A stretch of 60,000 nucleotides of DNA from Phoronis australis (Eukaryota > Phoronida > Phoronidae): positions 515,814 through 575,813 of the forward strand of contig NMRA01000124.1 in assembly GCA_002633005.1 (NCBI GenBank). The letters run 5' to 3'. Made by a program: the position numbers and the translations under genes. Positions 48,596 through 60,000 of this stretch are shown here, piece after piece (the first letter of the stretch is position 1; each line of letters starts with the position of its first letter). The notes under the pieces are model-generated. The model saw only the letters and a list, made by a program, of their open reading frames with translations, had not been told where the DNA came from and did no database searches.

Positions 48596-49065
48596 ATCAT
48601 CTGGTAATGAATCAGAACTGACACGAATGAAGTATTGTATTTGTATCCATCATATAGTAACCATTTAAAAGAGGTGCAAGAGTTGACCAGTCTTAAAACA
48701 TCGGTTACATTCTTTACAAATCAGCTCAGCTCTAAACACTGCCAATAGTGCTTCTTGGATCTAACTAGCGACTCTTTCTCAACCAGGTACAACATCTGAG
48801 GCGCGAGTCAGGGCTGCGGCGACCAAAGGTGGTTTTAAATTTAAGATGACTGAATGGGACTCTCTGACTTTGTGAAGACTGGCAAGGACAGTGTAGCCTT
48901 CTCACCACATTTACTTTCGACCGGCCGTAAGCGCGGTTCCGCAGCTGATAAGGTCGAGACGCAGCGGCCCTAAACTAGCTCAGTCGCGCTGTGAAATGAT
49001 GCGACATTGACATGGATTTGATGAATGTAACGTGGCTGATAATTTCACCAATATTCCTACTTCAT

Positions 49066-49540
49066 ATTCTTTTAAAAGGATACTAAGACCTGTGACGATT
49101 TCCACCAATCCTCGTTCTGTCGCCTGCTAATGCATCACTGGCGTCTATCTTCCGAGTTAAAAGTACACCAAACCCTGTTTTGGACAATCAACAGATACTA
49201 CAAACGACTTTCCTATCCAGTTCTCTGAAACAAAATGCTCTGTAACGGCTCGACAACCCTCAAAAGTTTTGAGGAAAATTAGAAAACTCCTTTCAAAGTC
49301 TTCTAAAGGGGCAAGCGTGATCTACGCTTTTAGAGAGTCACACGGCATATGTGGTAAAAGACCACCCACCAAGGACCATAACGTACAATTCGTGAGATAG
49401 TGGGCATGAATTCTTATTTGATTCCTGCTTTTATCTTTCAAGATTGACGCCAATGATGCATGAGCGAGTGAGAGAACGAGGATTGGTGGAAATCATCAAA
49501 ACAGGGTTTAGGGATTTAGTATCCTTTTTATGGAAGGAAT
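49066..49540. mobile_element. Inverted-repeat element, about 475 bp
   Basis: The left arm TAAAAGGATACTAA, GATTTCCACCAATCCTCGTT, ATGCATCACTGGCGTC is matched by the right arm GACGCCAATGATGCATGAGC, AACGAGGATTGGTGGAAATC, TTTAGTATCCTTTTTA. Arms are about 95 bp. The centre (49165-49435) shows no coding capacity. Probably a MITE. Confidence 0.75.
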
Positions 49541-52035
49541 CAATTAAAAATGCATACATCCCATGTCACAGTTTGGACATTAGTGTCCTTGGTGGATGGT
49601 CTTTTCCCACACTTGGTGTGTAAGTCGCAAAAAGGCGTTGGTCACGCAAACATTGGAAAGAGTTTTCAGCAAACGTTTGACGGTTGCCAAGGTTATAGAG
49701 CATTATTTTGTTTCAGAGAGCTGGAACAAAATCTGTCAATTGGCCAAAACCGGGTTTGGTATTCTTTTAAAAATGCAACAACGTACTCATTTTTTCATAT
49801 TCATAAGACATGCGGGCAATTTTGTATGCGCATGAAATCAATAGTAACCGGACGTTGTCTTCGGTAAAGGCACGCCACTCAGTACATCTAATAACCGAAG
49901 TATCGTTTACTTTTGCATGCAAACGTACAAAAATTAAACCTGAGCTCGAGAGTTAAGATATTTTCGGAGTTGTGAACCTTCAGAATAGCGGTCTGTTCCC
50001 TTTTCCAGCGATGTAAGTAACACTCAAAAATACATTCAACCGCATAAAAAAAATCGTCAAGTCATTCTGAGGCTGAAAAATTCCGTTCGCGTATGTAATG
50101 AGGAGTAATCAATCATTTCAGCACGCCTGATTTGAAGGTTTAGTGGAAGGTAACGCGAGAACGTTCTCTTTCTTGACCACATTACATATCCGAATTTGAG
50201 TCCCGAACAATCGTCACGGCATGCTCATTTCCGTCTCATTTCAGGAACATAGAGCTGAGAGTCGTCGTTGTGTGCACAGATTTCCCTTCCCCCTAATTAA
50301 GCTGAGTCAAGGGCCTTACTGAAAACTCTGCAGTGACGACCTTTGCAAAATATCAAAGATACACCGTTCTACAGATTCGAACCAACCCACGCAATGCTAG
50401 CTAGGGCCCTGAAATACTCTGAGTATAAATTTGCGTTTATGTATTTATCTACGTGTAGGCAGTGCCTACGGTGTACAATATTGATACTGAAATATTGTTA
50501 AGCACGTGTCCTGCTTTTTTTCATGACAGTAATTCATATTGTAATATTACTATATAATTCATCATTGTAATGCTGGCAAAATTGTATCATTACATTTTGA
50601 GTTGCAATACTTTCACCAAAACATTGGCAAAAAGGAAACTATCAGCGACGTGGGAATACTTTCATTGTGAACCAATTCAGTAGTGCCTGACATTCTAAAA
50701 GTAGGTCAGTAAAGGTGTTTTCTACCTCCAAGAGGAGAGCTCGATCCAGGATGTGCCTATTGCGAGAGCAAATCCATTTTTCAAGACTTTCAGTTCTGCA
50801 CTTCGATTCACTTGGGCACTCGATAACACAATGAAATATATATACGCATTTAGCCATTGCAATGCACGAGTTATCTGGGTGAAATGATCACCAAGAACAT
50901 CTCCAAGTGAAATTCGAAGTATTTTTTTCAATTTGGAGACAGTGGATTTGTTGACAGGACGGACGCGAGGACGACATATTTCACCGCTTCATCACGTTTG
51001 CGTAAGCGACAGATTTCGGGTGCAAAGATACGTGTCAGCGGATTCGTGATTACACGCATTAGTGACTTAAAAGAACTCAGAACAAAATAGAGTAATAAGA
51101 AACGCTGCCTTAATTGATACTGTGCAACACACAAGTCTCGAGTAATATTCAGCCTTTTCTTTGCTGGGTCTCAAATCATATGTAGAATGGTTTTGTAATT
51201 AAAATAGAAAACCGAACGTCGCGTGAACACTTTTCAAAGCAACTGTAAAGTAAGTGAAACTGCGTGAACAAATAGTAAGACGATATAAAACTTATTAAAA
51301 GCCTGATATTAATAAGAAATGATTGCTCTGGCGGTCTAGTACAAGTTGTACCAGACGGGCGCAGGTAGCGCATATGAGCCTATTGCACTGATCACCTGAA
51401 ACCAACTGCTAACGTTTCGAGCAATGCTCTTTATCGAAGCATGCATTGCAATTGTTGAGAAAGACCAGAGTGCTCGAAAAGATGAGATTTTAACACAATC
51501 TCATATAGACGCTCGTATACACCTTTACTTAGTTTTCATCTGCGGTAACGGTAACTTAATAAACAATAGATCAGTTAACTTTGATTCAAAAACTACCTAT
51601 GTTATGATTATGATGCTCCATAGAAACGTATAACATGTCAACAACTCCATGCCAATCAATTACATTGGAGTTTTTTTATATTTTCTAAATGAATGAGCGT
51701 CTGAAGTTAAGATGTCGAATAAAATAATGTTTGGCTGGGTAAAGCGGAAGATTTGATATCACGAGAAGTGAAGCGTGTGACGACTTAGTTTCTTTGACAA
51801 GATCCATTGAAAAGGAAGTTAAATAAACCCATCGACGTATGACTTGCATTGTTTGAAGTCAGCATGAATAGCTAATTCCGACTTTTGTATTCCACAGGCT
51901 TGTCCTCTGAAGCATTTTCAACTTCAGTTCAGGCGCATCTGCTTTAAATACAATGTAGAAAATTTTAAGGCTATGCTACATAAAACTTATTCGCTAGATA
52001 ACTTTGATTGTTACAGCACACATCACGAATTTTTG
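49541..52035. other. Non-coding stretch, nothing firm
   Basis: Open frames at 49550-49867 and on the minus strand at 50642-51134 show no recognisable family. I see no repeats here. Confidence 0.4.
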
Positions 52036-52190
52036 GCCGACCGGTCGGAAATTGGTCGACGACCGGCCGTCGACCGGTCGTCTAGCCGACCACCAGCCGA
52101 CCAACAACGGTCGGCTAGGAGCCGTCTGCTTAGTCGCCTCTGTGGTCGGCACTTGGGTCGGCTAATTGGTCGCCTAGCGTAGACGACCAA
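52036..52190. repeat. GGTCG-rich patch
   Basis: TTGGCCGACCGGTCGGAAAT, GGTCGACGACCGGCCGTCG and CCACCAGCCGACCAACAACG are followed by GTCGGCTAGG, GGTCGGCACTTGGGTCGGC and TAGACGACCAATTCGG. GGTCG or its complement CGACC occurs more than a dozen times in both orientations in about 155 bp, making a GC island of inverted motifs that can fold. The origin is unclear: the subterminal part of a DNA transposon or a simple-repeat expansion. It resembles the GGTCGCCA motifs of 13332-13946. Confidence 0.7.
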
Positions 52191-52483
52191 TTCGGATTAA
52201 GCGTGTCCTTGGTCGGCAATTAGCATTTTATGACTTAGCGGGTGAACTTTGGACAAACAAACATTTAACTGTTCGCTGTTCGTTTAGCAGTGGCAACTCC
52301 GGTCTTGACATCGGTTTATCAAATTTTGTTCAACTATTAAATGGAGGTAAAATCGAATCAACCTACAAATACGAAGTGCGTGGCATTACACAAGCCGAAT
52401 ACCTTATGTTGAATTAATGACGGCGTGGTAAAATCAAACGTTAAGTGATATAGCGGAAAAATAATTTCTAACTTTAGATATCA

Positions 52484-52921
52484 GANTCAGTTACTATTGG
52501 TAACCTACTTTAGCAGACGATATTTTCCCGGTTGAAGCTTAGCGTGATAAAATGTATAAAAGCTATAATAGTTGCTAAATCTTAATTTACAAATTCACTT
52601 TATTTCTATTTTGTTTAAATTTTTAATTGGTTTTGAGTAAAAGCATTATTTGACAAAAATAGCTCAGCTTTTCTTAAAAGGTCACGACCTCCGACCCCAG
52701 GCCTCTGACATAGAAAGTAGTTACAAAGCCGAGGCGAGTCAAGAAAGGTAGATCGATTCATTGCAATGTTTCTCGTTCAGTATGGGGTACTAAATAGATT
52801 TTCCCCTCGTGGATTTTGGAGAATTATCACCCTCGGGGCTAACACCCCTCGGGCGATAATTCTCCAAAATCCCCTCGGGCTCTAGATAACGGGGGATAAG
52901 GACTTCTCCATGTAATAATCT
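52484..52921. mobile_element. Long palindromic element, copy C (right half truncated)
   Basis: It starts at the terminal motif TCAGTTACTATTGGTAACC and runs through the whole left arm (TTTACAAATTCACTTTATTT, GGTCACGACC, TCTGACATAGAAAGTA, AGATCGATTCATTGCAATG). It then passes the central GGAGAATTATCACCCTCGGG / GGGCGATAATTCTCCAAAAT stem and stops after TAATCTATAAATATTT, so the right outer arm is missing. An N lies at 52486, inside the terminal motif. Confidence 0.8.
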
Positions 52922-53073
52922 ATAAATATTTTATGTATATATTACAGGGAAAATTGAGCAACAATTACGCGAAGTTACGTACAGGCTTACATTGTGTGGT
53001 TAATTGCAATTAACTCTTTTGAAACAGATTTTAATGATACCGACATGAAGCGTTTGAACAAAAATTTCAGAAA

Positions 53074-53440
53074 TTGTCATTGATATCATTATCATTATCA
53101 TTTTCATTATTAGTATCAACATTATCATCATCATTATCAACGTCATCAACGTCATTTTTGTTATCATCATCATCGCCATCACTACAATCACAATCATTAT
53201 CATTGTCATCATCATTATCATCGTCGTCAACGTCATTTTTGTTATCATCATCATAATGATCATCATCATCATCATAACCACTATCGTCATCATCACCACC
53301 GTCATCAACGTCATTTTTGTTATCATCATCCTCGTCATCATCACCATCATCATCATCGTCATCACTATCAGATTCAGTATTAGTATCATCTTTATCACTA
53401 CTGTTATCGTTATTGTCATCGGTGGTGGAGTTGTTTGGGG
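53074..53440. repeat. ATC/CAT microsatellite 1
   Basis: About 365 bp of ATC-type triplets with scattered GTC and a recurring phrase CGTCATTTTTGTTATCATCA (about three times), suggesting higher-order duplication. The reading frames in all directions here are low-complexity artefacts. Confidence 0.95.
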
Positions 53441-55395
53441 TGGTGATGGTGATGATGTTGGCTGATTCAGTATTGTTTCTATATTTGTTCCATTTGTTCG
53501 TAGGCTGTTTTACCAGGATACCGCGATCATTTGTAGTAGTCTTAGTTTTAAGTACAGTTCGGGGGGATTGTAATGTAGGTATAATTATCTGAAATAGGTT
53601 AAAGACACATACACGTAATTATTGTACATTAACTAGACGATTTCGCAAATCGAAACGGGTGGACATTTATTGCGGATAATATCGGTCATCAATCACTGCT
53701 GATCGTCCATAAATCATGGTGTTCACACGTGTGTATGAAAGGTAATGACGACAAACGAATAACAATGTTGCTAAGCTAAATATAACGATTCTAGGAAAAT
53801 AAACATCCTGATGATTGTGTCAGTCGGACCAGAGTCAAATATTGGTTGCAACATTCAATGCTGACCTCTCGTTATCTCAGCTTTAAGGATGTCTCAACAT
53901 TTGGCCATTTTACAATATTTCACATATGTCTAGTAAAAGGCGATATGTATACCGTGTAGCAAGGAAAAAAAGATTTAACAGAACCACCTTGGAACCGCAC
54001 AACTGCGAGGAAATTTGTTTATTACGTGCCCGAGGTCAAAGGTTACGAGGCTGTCACTCAAATTGAATCTCCCGCCAAACACAGAGCAGTTCCGTACATG
54101 TACGTACCATCAGTCCTTTCATTCACCAAGTCGCCGTAATATTTCGTCAGCGACGTCTACATATGATCGAAAGATGCCGGGGAACACGAAGACAAAACGT
54201 AGCTTTGATCCTGAGAGAGTTGTGTGTCTGCATGGCTTACAACCGTTGAGAACGAATGCTACAAGTCGCCTCACGCCTCTGTCATTGTTTTCACAAAAAC
54301 AGCAAAAAGCAATAAATCCTCACCCAAATTCCTTACTTCGAGTAATTTGAAATTTCGCTGTTACTAACTCATGTTCACGACGTGATTAAACCACCGACCC
54401 GATTTCTGTATCCATTTTGTGCTTGGGTTTCATATCAGTTTCACAGCGCGTGGTGTGAACTGTTGACCTACTTTAAAGTGGACCACAATGCACCAGTGTA
54501 ATATGTTGTCTCCGCCCGTGATCTAGTTGGAATCAATGCATTGGGCTTATATTAAAAGTTTTTGTGATTATTAAGTTAATTACGGACTGCAAATCAAGAT
54601 GACATTGTGCATGAATGTTGAAATAATGTAGGTGGCTAGGGGGTGTATAAGTTATATTGATCGAAAACAAGTTTTCATCGAATAATTTAATCGAAGACCT
54701 TGAGATCTTTCCCCCTCACGCTTTAATCAGCTCTTTCTCGGCTTGGACAAATTGACTTAATTTGAACTTAGGAACTTGAGTTCTCGAAAACTGCTAGGCG
54801 GATTTCGCCAAAACTTTCCAAACTTAATATTTATCCATTGATCTCAAAAACAGTGTCAGGATTTTTCATACAACGGCCTAGTTTTCGCGTAAAGTAACAA
54901 AGACGAATACGACTGCTTTTTTTCAAAAAATACGTTACGTTTTGCGAGTTGATTTGTCATAGAAACCAAACGAAAAGACTAATCGAAAATTCCAAAAAGC
55001 ATTTTTGAGGTAACTGGTGAAATTTTCATTAAAGACGGTTTCATTAAATTCACCCGAGGGGTTATTTTGCTATGAATGTGCCTTTTTGAGAAACGAAATT
55101 TTGACTTTAAAAATGTGTTGGCGTAATAATAATAATGGTATATAAATATAAAACATATTTTTATATTCCCTGGTCTTTTCCTTTCAGAAAATGTATACTT
55201 TTATTTGTTGACATAGCTTAGCTTTATGATAGACGAGTTAGAATGGATTTCACTTAATAAGGTTTACCAGGCACTGGTGACAAGACCGATCATGAAGTTG
55301 GTTGTGTTGTTCCTAAGAGAATAACGCGGATAACCATAAGGATACTGATGTGTCAACACAGATCAGAACGTCAGTTGCAAACAGCGGTGGTAGTC
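53441..55395. other. Non-coding stretch between the microsatellites
   Basis: No gene recognised. A plus-strand frame at 54015-54350 is basic and serine-rich and matches nothing I know; I treat it as chance. Confidence 0.4.
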
Positions 55396-55965
55396 ATCCT
55401 TATTTTAGTCATCCTCGTTAACACAATCACCACCATCACCACCGTCGTAATCTTCATCACCATCAACAACACCATCATCTCCACAAACATCATCATTGCT
55501 ATCAACATCACCATCATCATCTCAGTCATCAGCATCTTCGTCATCATCATCATCACCATCGCAGTTGCCATTTTCATAATCAGTATCGTCGTCAACGTCA
55601 CCATCATTATGAATCTCATCACCACCACCATCATCACCACTACCACCATCATCACCACTACCACCATCATCACCACCATCACCGCTACCACTGACAAATA
55701 TCATCATTATCACAACTTTCAACGTCGTCGTCACCATCATTATCATTGTCATCGTAATAGTCGCTATCACCATCTTCATCACCATCACACTTGTTGCTTT
55801 TTATCGTTGCCATCCGAGCGATCATTATCATCATCAGCAGCAGTCAAACAATCTTCATCATCATCTCCATCACTATCACATTTGACACCCATATCGTAAC
55901 AATCTTTGTCAGTTTCATCGTCATCCTCATAATTATCATCGCCATCGTATCCATCGCCAACAATT
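55396..55965. repeat. ATC/ACC microsatellite 2
   Basis: About 570 bp of ATC, ACC and GTC triplets. The part near 55620-55685 is a tidy ACCACCATCATC higher-order repeat. Long frames on both strands (poly-Ile, poly-Met, poly-Asp) are artefacts of the repeat. Confidence 0.95.
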
Positions 55966-56380
55966 TCTTTAGATTTCAAGTCGATACATGCATTTGGGAG
56001 TAAACGCGAGCGCGAAGGTTGTTTTTGGTGAATCTAAAACACCGTACTTAATTTGCACATTGAGATCCTTCAACGAGTGTCTATCTCATCCTCGGTCTTT
56101 CGATTTTATAGGAGAGCACAATTGTCCCAGCTCATGGCTTTTACGAACATTACTTTACATCAGATGGTATTTCAATACATGTCGTATAACTGTCTGAAAC
56201 TTGGCCTCTGACGGTTTCTCGAGAGATACCGGGTTCACTGAGCTGTGCAAGCATTTGACGATTGGTTACTGAAAATGGTACATCTACCTGTGGGTGTTCA
56301 GAAAGAACAGCTACCGTTGGAGGACAAGGTGAACAAGCCAATCTGCTCACATCAGCAATAATTTCGGGTTTTGAACTCAC

Positions 56381-56491
56381 CGTTGTCACTATGTATGAAG
56401 CATCCAGGAATAAAATCAGTACTTGTCGCGCTTCTTTCTTATCATGGCAATGTATATCCTCGGAAATACACTGCATTTCTCTCTCGGCAGA
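56381..56491 (-). CDS. Second Venus-flytrap/ANF-receptor-like gene, downstream exon
   Basis: This 111-nt phase-0 exon lies between an ATTCCCAG acceptor and a strong ACG/GTGAGT donor and codes for 37 residues. It begins SAEREMQCISEDIHCHD and ends KKEARQVLILFLDASYIVTT. The segment A-R-x-V-(hydrophobic)4, then D/E, then (x)-I-V fits the strand-loop-helix seen in class C receptor flytraps (for example ARVVVCFCEGMTV in mGluR1, from memory). It follows in phase and in the right structural order from the exon at 58565-58666. Reading on past the donor gives sequence that no longer fits the fold. Further exons to the left were not found. Exact family (receptor guanylyl cyclase, class C GPCR, ionotropic-receptor N-domain) unresolved. 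Confidence 0.5.
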
Positions 56492-58564
56492 CTGGGAATG
56501 TATGATTCATATAAAAACACTAGAAAATGACCGTCAATCATGCTGAATGATAATTAGAGTCTAAAATTGCGTCAGAGTGCGCTAATTAGATAAGTGGTGA
56601 CAGGAGAATCCGATTTTATACAACAAACGTGCGAACACCGCGTTTATTACACGGTGCTTCAAGTGTTGGCGAGCTTATCATTAAACTTGTGAACGGAATA
56701 GTGAAATCCGGAGAGACTTCCGAATGGATTTGTTTCGAAAACTTCTGATGCAGTAATAATCTGAAATAAGTTAATGGCGTATATCTTATACAGAAAGTCA
56801 TTATCTGAATCACAAGTACTAAAGATTACTAATTTTCACTGGGGGAGGCGTTGGTTGACAAGCCATAATGAAAATGGTGAGATGGTAAAGAGAAAGAGCT
56901 AATAAACTGACCGCTAAGGGTATGGAACGGAGTAGGATGACATTATTCGTGGAAAACTGCCTCTGCTCTTTTTCCATATAAAATATTTATTGCAACTGTG
57001 AACAAACAATCGAACGTGCTATTAGAAGCAAAAGTCAATGTTGATTCAGCCATGTCACCCTGAAGACAACCCACCAGAGCAGAAGCGAAGTATTCCGATG
57101 TATTGAATTTCCTCTAAGAACTGCACAAACACCATTTACTGACGAATAATGAAAATACGGTTTACCTTAGGTATAACTCATCCAGCCACGGTGGGTTCAC
57201 ATTCAACGTACCTTTACCTTAGTTTGTATTAAACTTCCGTAAAAATTATGTACACGTTTTTGAAAAGCTTACATATTTCCTAGGCTTTCGAATTACGACA
57301 CCTGAGAGAAAATCGATGAAGAGGCAACTCAGTTGTAACCGCGATCGACACCCCATCAGTCAATGTCTCCATAAGCGTAAAGTAACGTGGTGTCAGGTAA
57401 TTATTAAATCTAAAAAATGACTATATTTTTCACTAGAATACGGTATGCATTCGTAATCGCGATTTTTTTCAAAAATGTAATCTTTCCAACAGTCAGCTCC
57501 CTCTGTAGGAGGGGGCACATCATAATATGCCATGTACGCCAGAAGATTTTCTGCAAATTCACTCTGGCTTTACCGTCAAGGTCACGTCACTTTAAGTAAG
57601 AATTCGAGCATAGAAGAACACTTTAGGTGATCGTCTTTCTACTTCGAACATATGCTTCGAAAATTTTCTTTCAAAGATGTTACTCATTTGTCAGCAAAAT
57701 CGTGAGCTAGCCATTTTGTTTTGATTGCATCGTTGCGCATGCCTATCGCATGCAGATTTTTCAATCACAACGAAGTCTTTGGCAATGGGCTGATCGTTGA
57801 AGCCCTACACTAGTGATCCTCTGAGAGTGCTCAAAACTTGGCCGCCAGGATCGCTATTGTCGTACGTGGGCAAAATGGCAACTGAATGTCACTGATTTTG
57901 ATAAAGAATTGAGGGACGTGTCCAAAAAATTAAATACAAGAGTATTAGTCTGAGATGGAAAGATTCAAAGACATCGACAGCCTTAAAATGTGTCCCTCTA
58001 TGCTCGAAAACTAGGTATTTTAACGTGACTTTGACGGTTCATCCAGCTTAAATGAGGAAAAAATTGCCGAAACGCTCCCAGCGTATAGAGTACCTATGGA
58101 AGGCATAACCGCCTCTGAGCACAATTAAGAGACAGTAGCCCTGTCTCCCTCCTCTGCAGCTTCAAACGTTTACCATCAGCGTTCCTACAATGTCAGACCA
58201 TGCTTCACGTGATCTGATACCCCATTGTCAATATTTCAATAAATACACTGTCGATTGTAATTAAACTGTTGTGAACACCGACGTCAAGCAAATCTTAATC
58301 ATATCCTTTATGTGTGAATGTAAATATCAGTTATGGCCAAGTGTACCTTCCGAATTTTTCATAATACTTCAATGCATTTTACCCTCGATGGTGAAGGTTA
58401 TCTGCGAACTTCAGTTACACGGCCAATACTTTGAAGTCATATGACTAGAAGTATGACTGAAGTACGCCAAATATGAAATGCTTCCGAGGGAAATTTGAAG
58501 CTATATTAAAACCTGATGTGTTCCGAATGACCGAATTGTATACCAATACATCTTTTGTACTTAC
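56492..58564 (-). other. Intron of the putative flytrap gene
   Basis: 2.07 kb between the GTAAGT donor at 58564 and the acceptor at 56492. No repeats are recognised and there are no other exon-like frames. Confidence 0.45.
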
Positions 58565-58666
58565 CTTGACTATAGTCCCGCATACACCAGCTTCATCACT
58601 CAGTTTCTTGGAAATTGAAGTCTTTGAGCTCCGCAAATCGTTTCCCACAATGGCGATTTCAAAGTA
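58565..58666 (-). CDS. Second Venus-flytrap/ANF-receptor-like gene, upstream exon
   Basis: This 102-nt phase-0 exon has a good acceptor (GTGCGTTGCAG) and a perfect donor (AAG/GTAAGT). It codes for 34 residues: YFEIAIVGNDLRSSKTSI, SKKLSDEAGVCGTIVK. This matches the lobe-2 opening of type I periplasmic-binding-like receptors: aromatic, (x) I-A-I-V strand, N-D loop, helix with K-x-L-x-x-E, then G-(V/I)-C strand (mGluR counterpart: W-x-Y-V-S-x-(x)...F-K-E-L...G-L-C-I-A). The usual Y-G-x-S/P-G loop is replaced by DLRSSK, so this is a divergent member. Exons coding for lobe 1 would lie to the right of the window. It is not a copy of the receptor at 18 kb: exon boundaries and phases differ. Confidence 0.5.
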
Positions 58667-58946
58667 CTGCAACGCACATAATGCATGGCATATAGCGATA
58701 GGAATATGCAGGTATGACACCCATGCAAATTGTACACTGATCATATCAATAGAGACATAACAAAAGCGTGCTTCGAATTACTACAGCATCATTAGGTGAT
58801 GCAAAGAACGAGATCTCGGTTTCTGGCGTTTTGTAAATTATGCACGTCATGTCATTGAATATTTAACCTGCAAAAATAATATCTGTTGTGGAAACGGCGT
58901 TGCATTTATCAATTTTGAATGTAAAACGCATTGTACATATACATTT

Positions 58947-59316
58947 TTACATGCCGAAGTCGTTATCCCCAGTATTCTAGAGCCCGAGTGGATTTTGGAG
59001 AAAATTCTACAAAATCCACGAGGGCTCTAGATAAGGGGGATAACGACTTCGAACATGAAATAATCTATTTATACCATATTCTGAACGAGAAACATTTCAA
59101 TGAATCGATCGACCTTTCTCGACTCGTCTCGGCTTTGTCAGAGGCCCGGGGCGGAGGTCGTGACCTTTTAAGAAAAACCGAGCTATTTTTGTCAAATAAT
59201 GCTTTTACTCAAAACCAATTGAAAATTTAAACAAAACAGAAATAAAGTGAATCTATAAATTAAGGTTTAGCAACTATTTTAGCTTACTACACATTTTATC
59301 ACGCTAAGCTTCGACC
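58947..59316. mobile_element. Long palindromic element, copy D (left outer arm missing)
   Basis: It begins at TTACATGCCGAAGTCGTTAT and passes a shortened centre (GGATTTTGGAGAAAATTCTA). It then runs through the entire right arm: CTCTAGATAAGGGGGATAAC, ATGAATCGATCGACCTTTCT, CAGAGGCCCGGGGCGGAGGT, AATAATGCTTTTACTC, TTTATCACGCTAAGCTTCG. It stops before the terminal TCAGTTACTA motif. It is the mirror image of copy C in what is kept. Confidence 0.8.
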
Positions 59317-59725
59317 AAGGAGTGTACTAGTACAGGAGAGTTCACTCCGCCATTTTACCATTCGCCGCAATGGTTACCGGTCGACACACTAGCGCTCCAA
59401 GCGCTGAATAATCAACACTTACTTAGGAGCGCAGTCCGAACAATGTAAACACTGATGAATTCCTACTTTAATGACGTTCAACGTGCAATAAAATTACTGT
59501 GTTATTGAAAATGGATAGAATACGTAAACTAACATCCACTTATAATCCAATGAGAAAGAAAATGTGTATTTTAATCAATATTAAAGTGTATTTGTTTTTA
59601 TTCTCTTGAAGCTCCCTTCAAAATCTATCACGGTTTTGTTTCATGTTTGAGTTCTTAACAAGGCAAATTATCTTTCCTTATAACAGTTCATACCTCCACG
59701 GACAACAAAATTTGAATGATTGCTC

Positions 59726-60000
59726 CTGGGGGTTCAGAGGGTAATTCCCCCCCAGGTGACAGCTAAGGGGGTACCAGGCAAAAACCAGGTGGGCGCCAAG
59801 TGGGTGTTGACCACCTCCCAGGGGAGTTACATGGGAGGAGTGCTAAACATGTAAACCAATGGGGTATGCCACATGGGTGTTGAGCCCCTCCCATCGTCAC
59901 AAATTTTGGTTGCTCCCCTGACCATTGACAAACATGTTGCCCCCAGCTCACTGCGGGTTTCACCTCCACCCAACAATTTCGCATGCCGGTGTTCTCTATT
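59726..60000. repeat. Degenerate GC-rich tandem repeat, period about 73 bp
   Basis: TGGGTGTTGACCACCTCCCA at 59801 recurs as TGGGTGTTGAGCCCCTCCCA at 59874, 73 bp on. A weaker relative (TGGGGGTTCAGAGGG) sits one period earlier near 59728. The sharp rise in GC compared with the flank is notable. The minus-strand frame over it is rich in Trp, Pro and Cys and is probably an artefact. Confidence 0.5.

Noticed and set aside
53000-53419. 139-codon Met/Ile-rich minus-strand frame
   Set aside because: Low-complexity translation of the ATC repeat.
55348-55899. Longest plus-strand open frame in the right half (183 codons)
   Set aside because: It is entirely ATC/ACC microsatellite; both strands are open for the same reason.
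56150-56380. Continuation of the flytrap-like exon to the stop at 56150
   Set aside because: Beyond the GTGAGT donor the residues no longer fit the fold, so this is treated as intron.
56262-56546. Plus-strand 94-codon frame
   Set aside because: Antisense of the flytrap-like exon; it shows no family features.

Overview
The window is AT-rich animal genomic DNA with long introns, consensus GT-AG splice sites, tRNA-derived SINE remnants, many short non-autonomous DNA transposons and large simple repeats. Nothing resembles bacterial gene density or operons. The best-supported protein is a group I-like metabotropic glutamate receptor, so a bilaterian or cnidarian-grade animal is certain enough. 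An invertebrate deuterostome (hemichordate, echinoderm or lancelet type) is my guess and is not proven by the sequence. Almost every long reading frame is chance; real coding sequence is confined to short exons.

Left third (1-18,840, minus strand): the 5' part of a metabotropic glutamate receptor gene. Three coding exons (18132-18840, 4452-4701, 1423-1655) join in consistent phase (phase 1, phase 2, phase 1) and give about 397 residues: a signal peptide and most of the Venus-flytrap glutamate-binding domain. The introns are 13.4 kb and 2.8 kb. The remaining exons (end of the flytrap, cysteine-rich domain, seven-helix domain) lie beyond the left edge. The introns carry several fold-back and inverted-repeat elements.

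Middle (19-47 kb): mostly non-coding. It holds a 36-38 bp minisatellite (21.4-21.9 kb), a minus-strand exon coding for a THAP-type zinc finger (24.0-24.3 kb), several weak minus-strand open exons of unknown identity (36.8-37.7 kb, a death-effector-like frame at 41.0-41.3 kb), a possible DDE-transposase fragment (38.8 kb), a LINE reverse-transcriptase tail remnant (46.8-47.0 kb), a 412-bp near-identical tandem duplication next to an N, and several families of short inverted-repeat transposons present in two or three copies.

Right part (47-60 kb): an unusual 411-bp inverted-repeat element built of about 20-bp units in opposing orientation (47.5-47.9 kb), a GGTCG-rich patch, two large ATC/CAT microsatellites (53.1-53.4 and 55.4-56.0 kb), and two minus-strand phase-0 exons (58565-58666 and 56381-56491). 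These two look like consecutive pieces of a second, divergent ligand-binding (ANF-receptor/Venus-flytrap) domain. A palindromic element of up to about 760 bp occurs four times across the window (1.9, 3.0, 52.5 and 58.9 kb).
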